A DNA stretch of 38,945 bases, from positions 3,787-42,731 of the forward strand of contig JAAAUF010000278.1 in NCBI GenBank assembly GCA_015499985.1. Reading direction: 5' to 3'. This DNA comes from Haplosporangium gracile (lineage: Eukaryota; Mortierellomycota; Mortierellomycetes; Mortierellales; Mortierellaceae). This document shows, piece after piece, positions 11,526-22,859 of this stretch; position 1 is the stretch's first letter, and the number at the start of each line of letters is the position of its first letter. The notes under the pieces were generated by a model that saw only the letters and a list, made by a program, of their open reading frames with translations, was not told the DNA's origin and ran no database searches. The translations under genes and the position numbers were made by a program.

Positions 11526-12879
11526 TTACATACGACCGCGCTCATACTGGGCAGAGAACTTGGTCTTGACGTTCAGTTCCTGTGCAGCGTTGAGAACAAA
11601 GTTGGGGCTTCTCAAGAAGGCGCGACCAATGGCAACCAAGTCGGCCTTCTCCTCCTCAAGGACCTCGTTGGCCTGCTTACCTCCAGTGATCAAACCAACA
11701 GCAACAACCTCAAGGCCAGGGACCTCCTTCTTGACACGCTCAGCAAAGGGAACCTGGTAGTTAGGTCCAGCATTGATGACCTGCTTGGGAGAATTGCCGC
11801 CAGATGAGACGTGGAAGACGTCAACACCAGCTTCCTTGACCCACTTGGCAATCTGAACAGTTTGCTCAATCTCCCAGGAAGGTGTATCCAAGTGCTCGAC
11901 ATAATCGGTAGCAGAGACTCTGAGGAAGATGGGCTTCTCGGCAGGGAAGTTGACGCGGACCTCACGGATGACCTCGAGCAAGAAGCGGGCGCGGTTCTCG
12001 AGCGATCCTCCGTACTTGTCGGTGCGCTGGTTGCTGACGGGGGAAAGGAACTGGTGAATCAGGTATCCATGAGCGCCGTGGATCTCGACAGTGTCAAGAC
12101 CTGCCTTGTGAGCACGAGCAGCAGCTGTTCCAAAGGCCTTGATGGTCTCCTCAATGTCCTCAAGGGAGAGCTCACGGGGGACGTGGTGGTTAGCATCCCA
12201 TTGGAAATCGGCTCCACCGCTGGGTCCGACGACGTTGTCCTTCCAGTAGGCAGACTCGGGGAGGTTAGCATAGAATGCCTTAACGGATGCCTGTATAACA
12301 TTAATTAATGGGTTTGGTGGGTGAGAAAATTAGTGTCGTGACTCCAAGAAATGATGTCGTGCAGATCAAAAGAAAAAAAAAATAATAAACTTTTTTTACC
12401 TTTCTGCCAGCATGGGCGAGCTGGATACCGAGCTTGCTGCCCTGGGCATGGACAAAGTCGGCAATGCGCTTTAAGCCAGGGATCTGCTCGTCCTTCCAGA
12501 TACCAGTGTCAGAGGGAGAGATACGTCCCTCAGGAACGACAGCAGTAGCCTCGGCCAAGATCAATCCCGCGCCCAAGGTAGCAAAGGAGCCGAGGTGGAC
12601 GAGATGGTAGTCGGTGAAGAAGCCATCGGTCGAGGAGAACATGCACATGGGGGCGACAACAAATCGGTTGGCGAGGGTGAGGTCCTTAACGGTGTATGGC
12701 TGGAAGACGAGGGGGATCTTGTCCGCATTGGGCTTGGTGGCATCGATGGGTCCAAGGTATGAGCCAGGGGCCTTGGGCTGGTCAATAAAGTAGCGCTCCT
12801 GAGGGTATTGGATCCGTGTGTTTTTTTCCACGATGGTATCGACGGTAGTGTTGTTGTTGGTGTTGTTTGAGGCGACCAT
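11526..12879 (-). CDS. NADH:flavin oxidoreductase, YqjM-type Old Yellow Enzyme (copy 1)
   Basis: Exons 12879-12400 and 12290-11526 give 414 residues; the intron (109 bp) is phase 0 after the HAGRK motif. The family are FMN enzymes that use NAD(P)H to reduce activated C=C bonds. Visible hallmarks: APMCMFSS with the Cys that tunes FMN in YqjM, QLAHAGRK, the substrate-binding histidine pair in IHGAHGYL, FLSPVSNQRTDKYGGS, ADLVAIGRAFLRSP, and a C-terminal QYERG matching the arginine that reaches into the neighbouring subunit in YqjM. About 70 residues precede the usual family start (PLVFQPYTVKD), longer than bacterial YqjM. No targeting signal is obvious. Start ATG at 12879 is preceded by a leader and a TATA-like box at 12996. 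It lies head-to-head with paralogue 14487-15840. Physiological substrate unknown. Confidence 0.93.
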
Positions 12880-12995
12880 TGTTCTATCTTTTTTTTTGTA
12901 TGTGTGTATTAGAGGGAGAATGCTGGATATGAAGAGGGGCTTGTTGTGGTTGTGTGTTGTAAAATGAAGAAAGAAAAAAAAAAGAGTGGGGAGGG

Positions 12996-13022
12996 GGCCC
13001 CTTTTAAGAATGATTTTGGTCC
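12996..13022 (-). promoter_or_regulatory. TATA-like core promoter module of OYE copy 1
   Basis: The minus strand reads TTAAAAGGGGCCCC, preceded by GGACCAAAATCATTC, 117 bases before the ATG at 12879. It matches the module of the giant gene at 11102-11129 over most of its length, including the GGAC and ATCAT elements outside the TATA core. Confidence 0.55.
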
Positions 13023-14341
13023 TCCAATCGAAGCGATATCGTTGGCTGGGTGAATTCCAGGCTATTTTTTCACCCTTTGTGCTCTTACAAATCAACTCGA
13101 AAAGCTCTTTATATCGCAATTGAACTCCTCTCTGTACTCCATCATCGTCCTCAGCCCAAGTCGTGCCCGTCTCTTAGACATCTGCACTCACACACTTTCC
13201 GATTATTAACAGCCTAAAGGTACGCGTGCTTATTCGTGCACCTTGTTTCTTTCCCGTTCTTGCATTCATCAATTGAGTGCCAGCCACGTGCTATAGAACC
13301 TCCCCGGGTCGTTGTTGGCAATGTTAAGCTCCATTTTTATTTTATCATTGCTGTCCTTTATCAATTAAATATTGCTTCTATCCCGGAAACCAGCATCCCA
13401 CTCTGCTTTCCTTTCTTTGCTCAGTTCCCTTTCTAGAGACGCCACGAGCAACCTCTTACTTTAGCCATTCAGCAACAATGATTTCATAGACACAATAAAC
13501 AGCCTCTTCTCTTTCCAGTTGACCATTGACCGGCAAAATGCCTCAGAATACGCCTCGCCTGTCCGTTCTATTCTACCATTTTTCGACTTGACTTCCAAAA
13601 GCACGATGAGTAAGTAGCCTCTTCTCTCTGCACTTACACAGCATAATGCCCGATATTACGCTTTGCACGTCCATCCCATCCTCCCCTGAAAGTGAAAATT
13701 GAGCTATCTTGCAAAAAGGGCGAAACTCCTTCAGCAAACAACAAGAAAAAAATGTTCGCCGCATCCTGAAATGCAAGCTAGCTTCGAATGGTACGGTTCA
13801 TGCATCCAACATCAATGACAACAAATAATCAATTACAAATCGACATGGTATGAATAATCAAAATTCAATTGACATCTTTTCTTCTCGTAGGAGGATGGGA
13901 GGAACAAATTTACTTGCTTTATTATCTGTCCCTCTGGCTTCTCTTCAAAGAACTGAAAAAAAAAGAAGACAAAAGGAGAGTCCAGACCTCACCGGCATGA
14001 GTTTATCCTTCCAGATTGGCAACAGCCAATTTCAATCCATGTGGATCCATGTGGACCCCAGGAACCCTTTCTCTTCCCCCCCAGCTTCATTTCTTTGAAG
14101 AGAACTCCGAAAATCCAAATTGCACCACTCGCGAGAGTTAGGACGTCTATTGCAAACCTTGAATGTGACGGGTGCCCTGTGCATTTGTCATCACTCGAAA
14201 AAAAATTCGAACAGTCGCTCGGAAAAGGGGAGTGAAAAGGTAAAATCAAACAAACAAGGAAAGCGTAATTGTTTGAAGGCGTGCGATAGAAGGATAAGTA
14301 ATTTCTAAAAAACAGGGTTCTTTCTTTTTTCTTTTTTTTAC

Positions 14342-14352
14342 TTAAAAGGACC
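14342..14352 (+). promoter_or_regulatory. TATA-like box of OYE copy 2
   Basis: TTAAAAGGACC lies 135 bases before the ATG at 14487, the same spacing as for the neighbouring genes. The upstream GGAC..ATCAT element of the other two modules is absent. Confidence 0.4.
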
Positions 14353-14400
14353 GCTTCTCTCTCACTTTTTTTTTTTTTTCAATCTTATCTTCATCATCGT

Positions 14401-14440
14401 CAACAACAACAACAATAACAACAACAACAGCAACAAACCA
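14401..14440 (+). repeat. CAA-rich leader repeat upstream of OYE copy 2
   Basis: A run of CAA triplets with two interruptions lies between the TATA-like box and the ATG, so it should fall in the 5' untranslated region. Compare 238-268, where the same composition precedes the left-edge gene. Confidence 0.5.
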
Positions 14441-14486
14441 CAAAGCAAGTGTCATATACCCGCTCCCTCATACAACAAGAACAAAA

Positions 14487-15840
14487 ATGCCGTCGATCAA
14501 GTCCTCAAGCATCGCACCCATCACCCACATCTCCAAAGAAGCCATTCCAGAGCTGATCACCGAATACCCTCAACAGCGCTACCATGTCTCCCAGCCCATC
14601 GCCCCCGGCACCTTTGTCTCCGCCAAGTCCTCCACTGAAGAAGACTTCAACGTCCCATTGCTCTTCCAGCCCTTTACCATCAAGAACCTAACCATCCCCA
14701 ACCGGATCCTCGTCGCCCCCATGTGTATGGATTCCTCCCAGGACGGCTTCGTCTCGGACTTTCATCTCGTCAGCATTGGAGCCTATAGTCTTCATGGTGC
14801 TGGCTTGACGATCATGGAAGCTGCGGCTGTTACTGAATTTGGAAGGATCACCCCCGGGGATATTGGGGTTTATCGTGATGAGCATGTTTCGGGGTTGAAG
14901 CGGATTGTGGATTTCGTGCATGCTCAGGGAGGCAAGATTGGTATCCAATTGGCTCATGCCGGTCGCAAGGTAAACTACATGTGTTTGTGAATAAGTAAGG
15001 ATTATGAAGTCGTATTACCAAAGCAAAACGAATGTGGAAACTAACCTTGCCTTCAATCATTTCAAATTCAAATTGTAGGCATCGGACACAGCAGGATACA
15101 CACAACACGAGCAATCTGAATTCTGGCCTGAGAACGTCGTCGGCCCTACCGGAGGCCTGGCCTGGGGTAAAGACCTCTTCCCCCCACGCGAACTCACAAT
15201 CGATGAGATCCAAGAGCTCGTCAAGGCCTTTGGAGCCGCCACCGTCCGCGCCGACAAGGCAGGGATGGACACAGTCGAGATCCACGGTGCCCACGGTTAC
15301 CTCATCCACAGCTTTCTCTCCCCCGTCTCCAATAAGCGTACCGATCACTACGGAGGATCCCTCGAGAACCGTGCCCGCTTCTTGCTCGAGGTTATCAAAG
15401 AAGTTCGTGCCAACTTCCCCGCCGAGAAGCCGATCATTCTCAGAGTTTCGGCTACCGACTATGTCCAGCATTTGGAGGGTCCCTCATGGGAGATTGAGCA
15501 GACGGTCCAGATTGCCAAGTGGGTCAAGGATGCGGGTGTTGACGTCTTCCACGTCTCATCTGGCGGAAATACGTACCAGCAAAAGATCAAGGCGTTCCCG
15601 GGTTACCAGGTTCCTTTCGCGGAGCAGGTCAAGCGCAATGTTCCTGGACTCCACGTGGTCGCAGTGGGATTGATCAATGGTGGTGTTCAGGCGGAGGAGG
15701 TCTTGCAGGAAGAGAAGGCAGATCTGATTGCGATTGGACGTGGGTTCTTGAGGGACCCTAGTTTTGTCTTGCAGGCTGCTCGCCAGTTGGGTTTGGTCGC
15801 TAAACATACCCAGCAATACGGCGGCGTTCAGCGTACTTAA
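14487..15840 (+). CDS. NADH:flavin oxidoreductase, YqjM-type Old Yellow Enzyme (copy 2, altered active site)
   Basis: Exons 14487-14969 and 15079-15840 give 414 residues, the same length as copy 1, with the phase-0 intron at the same HAGRK position; the two are clear paralogues. It keeps the catalytic Cys (APMCMDSS), QLAHAGRK, IHGAHGYL, FLSPVSNKRTDHYGGS and ADLIAIGRGFLRDP. It differs from copy 1 at two positions known from YqjM: the residue two after the Cys is Asp (Tyr in YqjM, Phe in copy 1), and the C-terminus reads QYGGVQRT where YqjM and copy 1 have QYERG, so the inter-subunit arginine is missing. The fold should be intact, but substrate range or oligomer contacts probably changed. Its stop is 175 bases from the UGGT stop (convergent). 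Start ATG at 14487 follows a CAA-rich leader. Confidence 0.93.
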
Positions 15841-16015
15841 ATAGCTACGAACTCTCCTTCCTATTAGCCCGCATCTCCACTTATCTCCAACGCATGTGTA
15901 ACATAGTAATTATAATTATCATTCAAGCATTAAAATCAAAATTAGTACTTCATCCTTCATTTCATTTTGCTGCTTCGGGTTTTTGGGGGGTTGCAAGTCA
16001 TCTATGGTTTAATCT

Positions 16016-19000
16016 CTAGAGCTCGTCCTTCTTGGCGTGGGCATCTTGCTGATGAGACTCCTCACTCTTGGTCTCCTGCTTCTGTTTCTGCTGCTGCTTC
16101 TCCTGCTCCTGTTGATGGCGTGCCTGCTTCAACTCGGCATTGACCTGTTTAGCAAACTCGGTCGCCTCATTATCCAAGCTCTCCCACTCCTTGATCTGGC
16201 GCTTTGCCCGGTCCAGTTTGGGTTCCTTTGTCAACGGGTTGTTGCACTAAAGAGTTCGAGCATTCATAAAGATGGAGGTATATAATTAGCAAAGAGAAAG
16301 CTAAGAGCGACGAAGATAATACGACAACGACAACGACAGCAACAAGAGGACGATTTAACAAGTTTCTCACCAGATCGATGGTCTTGGCTTTAGCCAACCC
16401 CTCATCCCCACACCAAGTCTCGCACCAAAGCCATTCCTGCGGCAATGAGAAAATCGGCACCTCATTCTGCATATTATTTGGCAGATCCTGGTCCAAATTC
16501 GCCAACGACCCCGGATCCCTCGACAATTGCTGGTAATGGTTTCTGAGACGATCACCCGCCTGCATTTGACGGAATCGGACCAAGTCAATGACATAAAGGG
16601 CCGAGATGTGGTAGGGTTTTGAACGGAGATGGTCTTTCCAGTAACCCTGGTTCCAGAACCGGAAGCCTTCCATTTCTTTGCGGTCTTGACACATGGGTGT
16701 GTAGCCGTAGGGAGCGCCCTTGAGGTCCAAGTCTACTAATTCCTTCATGTCCGTGCGAACAATCTAAAAACATAGGAGAGAAAATAATAACATGTACAGA
16801 TTAAAGAACTTTCTTGTGTAGCAGGAAAACGAGCTTTCATAGATGACGACTACAGTCCTTGAGCTGCATTGGGGGACGTTACCTGATCGGCGTCGACAAA
16901 GATGACCTTATCGAGGTCCAGGGGAAACAAGACATCCAAGAACAAGATCTTGTACGCCCAAATAATCCTCTGCTTCTCAGTCTGGGCACGGAGCCAGTGG
17001 GGCCAGCTGTAGGTGACCAGCTCATAGTCAAAGTCGTACTTCTCCGCCATATGAGGAATAAAGTCCTAATGGTCGTAAAACAAGGTAGCACAAGAAAAAA
17101 AACAAAGCACTGTGAGACAACAGAGTCTATGTTGCATTAAAGCCGTTTTTCTCATTTGCTGCGAACACGTGTTTGTACTCACCTTGAAGGAGGGCGACAG
17201 GAAGTTCTCGATGAACCAGAACTTGACGCGGCTGTCGGTGTTCTTAATGACACTCAGAATCATGATGGACAGGAATCGTTCGTACAAGTGACCTGAGGCG
17301 ACCGAGAAAATGTTGATGGCAGCCTTTTTCTTGGTGGGGACTACAGCGCCAGAGCCCGTGAATCCCTTGATACTAAATGCCCTTAACATATAGGAAGGAG
17401 GTTGAGAGAAATGACGGATTAGTCAAAAGTCAAACAAGAACATCGTTCACCATTCACAAACAACTATTGCTTATCAGAGCTAGTTCTGTGAGACCATGAA
17501 CTTACGTAGACTTGATAGAATCCCAAATTCCACTACCCTCCTGAACAAGCTCATCCTGAATATCCGCCCGCTCCATACCAAGGTTACGAACCAATCTCGG
17601 GTACAAGACCAACCCTTCAAAGTTGGCAATTACCACATCTCGCTTATCATTCGTCACACCCCCAGTGACCCACCCCTCACTTCCAATACTCTCAATCGAG
17701 AATACCTGATGTGTCCTACCGGGACGAAGGACCATCTCCCAGACACCGGGATTGGCCTTCAGCTGAAAGTATCCCATGTTGGCCATGACAAGTGTATCTG
17801 AGACATGGGGTTGGGCTTTGGTGCCGAGGATGAACTGTGCGCCCTTGGGGGGTGTCTTTTGAGTCATATCGCGTGCGAATCCCTCGATGAGGATTTGTTG
17901 AAGTTCGAATTCGGCTTGGACGCCTGTTAAGCGCGACGAACCTGTGAGGCTGGAGAGTTTGAGGTTGTCGAGATCGTGGATGCAAACTTTGGGAGTCACG
18001 ACCCAGGCTGGATTGACATCCACTCCCAGGGTGAGCAAAGTGGACTCAGGGAGGCCGCCAAAGTAAGCAGTAGGAGGAACAATTGCACTATTTCCACAGA
18101 AAAAAACACACAATCATTAGCTTTTACCTATATATATCATGAGCAGTCGTGTAGTAGGAGCACTTACCCGTGAACGTCAAAGGTCAGCTCAGGTTCAACG
18201 ACATAACGGTAAAATCTTTTGATAGGGGCTTGGGTCAAACGGAGGGCGGGCATGAGGACAACCTTGACCTTGACATTATCCATACGAGAAAGCGTCTCCA
18301 AAAGAGGTGCCCAACGCTGGGTCAACTCGCTAGCTGGGTTGAGTACTGCAGTGAAATGGAAAAGAGTATCGTCGTCTCCTGCATGAAATGTAGGGTTTAC
18401 CACAAAACCACTATTGTGATTTTAAATATCAAGCAAAAAAATCAGGATACTTGTGAGTTGCATAAAAGTCACTTTTGTTTCGCGTTAGATATCGTGGCAT
18501 GCACAAGCGCCAAAAAAGCTTACACATGCTCCGAGTCGAGTTTTTCAAAAGCGCGGTCTCTGCTGATCACTGGGTCGTTGATATCGTAAAGACTCTGGTC
18601 CAGCTGCTGAGTTGCGCCAAAAACAATTGAGGATGTCTTCATAATGACACTATTGTCATGTTATAGAAAAAGAATGCTTCCATGGTTAGTTAATCTTCAA
18701 GGATATACAGTCTTTTTTTGTGCATCGCTGATATCTGTCAAGCAAAGCTCACCTGGCGGTTGGTTTGATATCGGCTTTCTCGAGCAGTGCTTTGATCTTG
18801 CTCGCCCTAATACCGTTCTCGTAGTTGATCAAAAGCTTGATATCGCTTGCCGAGAAAGTCTCTTTGATAGGCCCAACAACCTAACGAAATAAACGAAAAT
18901 AAAAGGATATGTCAAAGGCGCAACGCTTCCTTGGACTGGATCAATAATTATAAGTTCAAAGTTCTAAGATCTTACCCTTCCGTTGACAATGAATAAGGTC

Positions 19001-22000
19001 TCGCCTTCCTGAATCTGAAGCGAATCTTTCAAGAACGCAATTCTAGCCTTGTTGTTCTCGTCTTCCAGGCCCTTTCCACCCTCAGTAGCGATCATCGCAA
19101 CAACCTCTGGGTGGAGCCTCACCGATTCCGTAAAGCTGTTAACAAAGGACGCGCCGTTCTCAATACCCTCCAACAAGTCCTTCCAGAATCCTAGAGGGAG
19201 AGTCTTTCCATCAACGGAGGACTGGCTGATAAAATTGGCTAGGGTAGCATCCTTGAAAGACCCTCCATTGTGAATAAATGCAATCCGTGCGGTATCTTTC
19301 TCAGAGTCCAAGACGTTCAAAGCCGAGAGGGCGGTATCCAGTCCTGACTTGACGTCGAAATCGGCCACAACAAGAACTGTAGTCGTCTGAGCAGCAGCAT
19401 CATTACCACTAGAGATGTAGGAGAGAGTATCAACAAAGGGGCGAGATTGACTCTGGACAAGATCAACCATCTTCAAAGGGTTCTCATCGCTGACAAAGAT
19501 ATAAGGGTTACGACGAGTGTGGACACTGGGTAGAGACAAGACATAATCGTAGACATTGGCATCCAAGGCAAGATCTCCGCTTCGGAGACGGTTCGACAAG
19601 AAGCTATACTGCCGAGGAGCCTCCATCATCAGATTTTGAGCGTGGTCCTAGAGACGAGCGGAAAGTAACTCAATGTCAGCATCATGGCCGTACTTAAAAT
19701 CGCCGATAATATGGTCCGTGTGAAGAAGTTTATGGCGACATACTTCGTTCCAAGCAAAGTATTTGCCGTTGATAAAGAGCGAGGGAGCAGTGATGCCAAT
19801 GTTGTCGCTCATATCCCGAACTGTCTTCACCCAAGCGTGGTAAATGGATCCAGGAGCAATGACTTCACTGTAGGACAACTCAGGGATCTCTATGTTCTTC
19901 AGCTTGGGCAACTTGACAGCAGCGTCATATGAGTTTTGTGATGCCGTAGCGAGATCCTGTCCTGACTGAACCTGGAAGATTAGAGTCTAAGAAGTACAAA
20001 TGTGTCAGATACGTTTTGAAATTGACATGAAGTTGACAATCGTGCTGATGATTACAACAGCAACGGGGCGAGAGTTCTTACTTTCTTCAAGAATTCCAGT
20101 CCTCCCTTGATGCCGTGGCGGCTCACGACGTGTCTCCAAAGCATCGCCATCTTTGCATCTAAGAGAAATTATTGTAGCAGTATGGAGATCAGTAAACAGT
20201 CTCAGCAAGAAAAGCTTTGCCAACTCAAACGAATAAAATTTATACATACCGTCGCCATCCTCGCTCTTGACAAGAGGAAGAACTCCAAATCGGAAGGGCA
20301 CCATCCTCTGGACCCAGTTCAAAAGTTCAAACGACAAGACCTCCATAGTCTTTGAAGAGCTGAGATCCATCGCAAACAGTAAGTTGATAACATTGTGGCG
20401 GATCTGATGGAACTGGCCATTGTAGGTGGGTTGCATAATGTAGAACAGGTTGGAGTTCCAGTCCTTGTAGCGTTGATCGGAACCGAGATCGTTGATCCAG
20501 GTAATGATGTTCTTTTCCTCTGACTTGTCGCGCACGTCAAACACGCCCTGAGGCTCGTCTGATCCTGCAGCGTCTGCATCTTCGGCGGTTCCAATGTCTG
20601 TTAGCAAGTCGATCGCCTTCTTGCTTGACACACTCATGGTCGCAAGGGAGGTAAGTGCGTTACGTTCCCTGCGAATAAGGCGAAGTAAGCTACAAAGTGT
20701 AATGACCGAAAATCAATACATATTATTAGTACGCATGGTAGCAACGACATGATAGCGCAACACACGTATGAAATGCTGCGCATACTTGAAGGGATTCATC
20801 TTGTGGGGAGGAACGAGCTGGTTGTTAAGCCAGACTCTGGCACGGTCATCACGGGTCGACAAAGCGTTCGCCTGGAATGCCTGTCTAAACGTTTCGTTTA
20901 CAGAAATTTTGGAAACATCCCGCTGGTACTTGGGGAAATCCTGCGCGATCCCGACAAGAGTTCTCAATGGGTCCTCCGACTGAAGGACAAACTGAGCAAT
21001 AGCCACATCCAAGTCTATTTATAAAACGAGAGTATACTGACTTGTGAGTACTATGAACTACTCAAATGGAGTAAGTGTGTGCAATGTCGAATGCTGTATT
21101 ACCTCCAAGGTCCTGTTCTCTGACGGGCTCCACTGTAGGCACTTTATCGCCAAAGAGTCCCTGTTCTGAAGTGCCCTTAAAGACGGTCTGTCCTGATGCA
21201 CTCGAGTCATCAGAGTGACCGAGATCACGGTCGTCAATGACAATGTAGTCAGTGCTCTTCAAAGCAAGCTCAACTCCGTATCCCGACAAAGTCAAAGGAA
21301 TCTCCGTCGAGGTCTTTGTCGGAGGGCGATAACGGATCGAATACTGAAGTCCATAATCCCGAGTAAGAGTATCCAGGTACTGTCTGAACTTTGTAAACTC
21401 GGGATCGTAGACGTCTGCGTACAAGATGGTGAACAGGCTGGGGTCCTGCGCCGATGATTGGACATGGTCAAGGTCCATGGTAGACGGCTTGGACTTTGAT
21501 CTGAATCCAAAAATAGATTCACCTCAAGCTGTCAGCCAGACACGCAAAATAATTACAAAAAATGAAACCTGCCCTCTCCCACGTTCATGATACAGCGCAC
21601 TTACTGTTTAGCAAAGGATCCTAATCCTCCGGCGACAATGGTCTCCAACTCGGACAGGTTGCAGAGCTGACGATCATACCAGTCGACCCAGACGCCGCAG
21701 TTATCATCAAAGTTGGACTTCAAGATCCTATCAGGCGCGATGGTCGAGTTGTAGAGGTGGTAGTGTGCCTGGATCCAGGGGGCAGAGGTGTGCATGGCGA
21801 GAGACCACTTCAAGGTCGAGAGTGCGTTGGGTTGGACATGTCCCTGACTTTGAATGATGTCCAAACTCTTTTGGTAGAGATCCTTCTGCGACTTGATGCC
21901 GTCCAAGAAGTCCTTGTCGGTCAATTGACGCATCAATGGAAAGTACGCAGTCCTGTTCTCCACAGCTACGGCTTCTCTAAACGTCAGAACGTCGCAAAAA

Positions 22001-22239
22001 GGAAAAAGGATCAGTCCGTCAGTCAGCTCTGGGTTCAGATAACCATCCATTACGTCGACCTTTTTTGAAAGGATTGGATAGTATCCTTACAAAATCTCGA
22101 GAAGCAAGGGTGGTGCTGCCCAGTTGGTATGAATGGAGACCTGAATGGGGGGGGAGGGCGCAAAGTCGGCCATGGCTTGCATGGCGATGAAAGCCAAGGC
22201 CAGGACAGATGTCTGCATGGGGAATGCAGCGGCACGCAT
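16016..22239 (-). CDS. UGGT: UDP-glucose:glycoprotein glucosyltransferase, ER folding sensor (1,551 aa, 16 exons)
   Basis: Exons: 22239-22091, 21976-21605, 21500-21103, 21014-20786, 20689-20250, 20158-20082, 19986-19744, 19647-18976, 18880-18753, 18649-18524, 18410-18168, 18087-17506, 17372-17183, 17065-16883, 16763-16371, 16246-16016. The enzyme re-glucosylates N-glycans of misfolded glycoproteins so that they re-enter the calnexin cycle in the ER lumen. It starts [20 protein letters not shown], a signal peptide. Residues about 30-1220 are the thioredoxin-like and beta-sandwich sensor part ([40 protein letters not shown]). The GT24 catalytic domain (about 1235-1500) shows [36 protein letters not shown], the DAD metal site in FVDADQ, FWNQGYW and [11 protein letters not shown] Gln/Lys-rich tail ends in KDEL, the ER retrieval signal. 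Length fits the family. The acceptor at 17373 could instead lie a few codons upstream with the same frame. TATA-like GATAAAAGAGCGC at 22403-22415. Confidence 0.96.
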
Positions 22240-22859
22240 CGAGGAGAAAAGTTTATGCTTTTTCTTTCTTCTTTATAGGGTGTCCTGTTTGTCGGGGGCG
22301 GATGAGGATGTTGAAGAGGAGACGCGTGCAGGATGATGAGAAGGAAGGGAGGGGGTGAAAGGAAAAGAAATGTCGAGGGTAGGAACCTGTTGGCCAACGC
22401 CAGCGCTCTTTTATCAGTGACTGTCTACCGGACGCGTTTCGCATAGAGTTTATCTGCCTTGTTGTCCCTGATAAGGACCATCGATTGATCTAAGAAGGGG
22501 ACCAAGTGCTCCCTCTTCCTCCTTTTTCTTCCTTTACCAATTTCCTCGTTCAATAGAATCCGTTGATCACACGAAAACAGGTGTCATATCAATCTTAAGC
22601 AATAGGTCTTACCTATGGAGCAGATCTACAAGGGACGTGTAAAGGTGAGGCTCCTGGTTGCTGCTGTCTCCCTTCTCTACTTCTCGCTCTTTAGCAGCCA
22701 TGTCGCTGGATCGCAGGACTTGCGATTCGACGGAGTTCCTTATTTAAAGTCTGAACAAAAAAGAAGTAAATCGTCTTTAGGCTGCGGGGGAATGGAGACT
22801 CAAAAAAGACACATCTCTCTTATTCCTTTTACCCGTACTCTTATACCTCACCTCCACTA
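22240..22859. promoter_or_regulatory. Divergent promoter region of UGGT and pyridoxal kinase
   Basis: The 620-bp gap holds a TATA-like box for UGGT (22403-22415, minus strand) and TTATTTAAAG for pyridoxal kinase (22739-22748, plus), about 111 bases before its ATG. An 81-codon frame at 22615-22860 spans the second TATA-like box and ends in a stop overlapping the kinase ATG (TAATG). It has a signal-peptide-like start, but I take it as chance or at most an upstream frame. Confidence 0.45.

Larger units (their letters stand above)
12880..14486. other. 1.6-kb divergent intergenic region between the two OYE paralogues
   Basis: This region carries the promoters of both OYE genes: TATA-like boxes at 12996 (minus) and 14342 (plus). 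Between them, 13100-13620 is C/T-rich and leader-like. It contains several short ATG frames (for example MPQNTPRLSVLFYHFST at 13538) and donor-like sequences (GGTACGCG near 13220, GAGTAAGT near 13607). I could not assemble a coding gene. It may hold an upstream leader exon, a noncoding RNA or a gene remnant. Frames at 13573-14308 on either strand have no support. Confidence 0.4.

Noticed and set aside
13573..14308. Short frames on both strands between the OYE genes (13573-13776 minus, 13850-14098 plus, 13989-14249 minus)
   Set aside because: They overlap each other, have no domain, and I could not link them by splice sites into a larger product.
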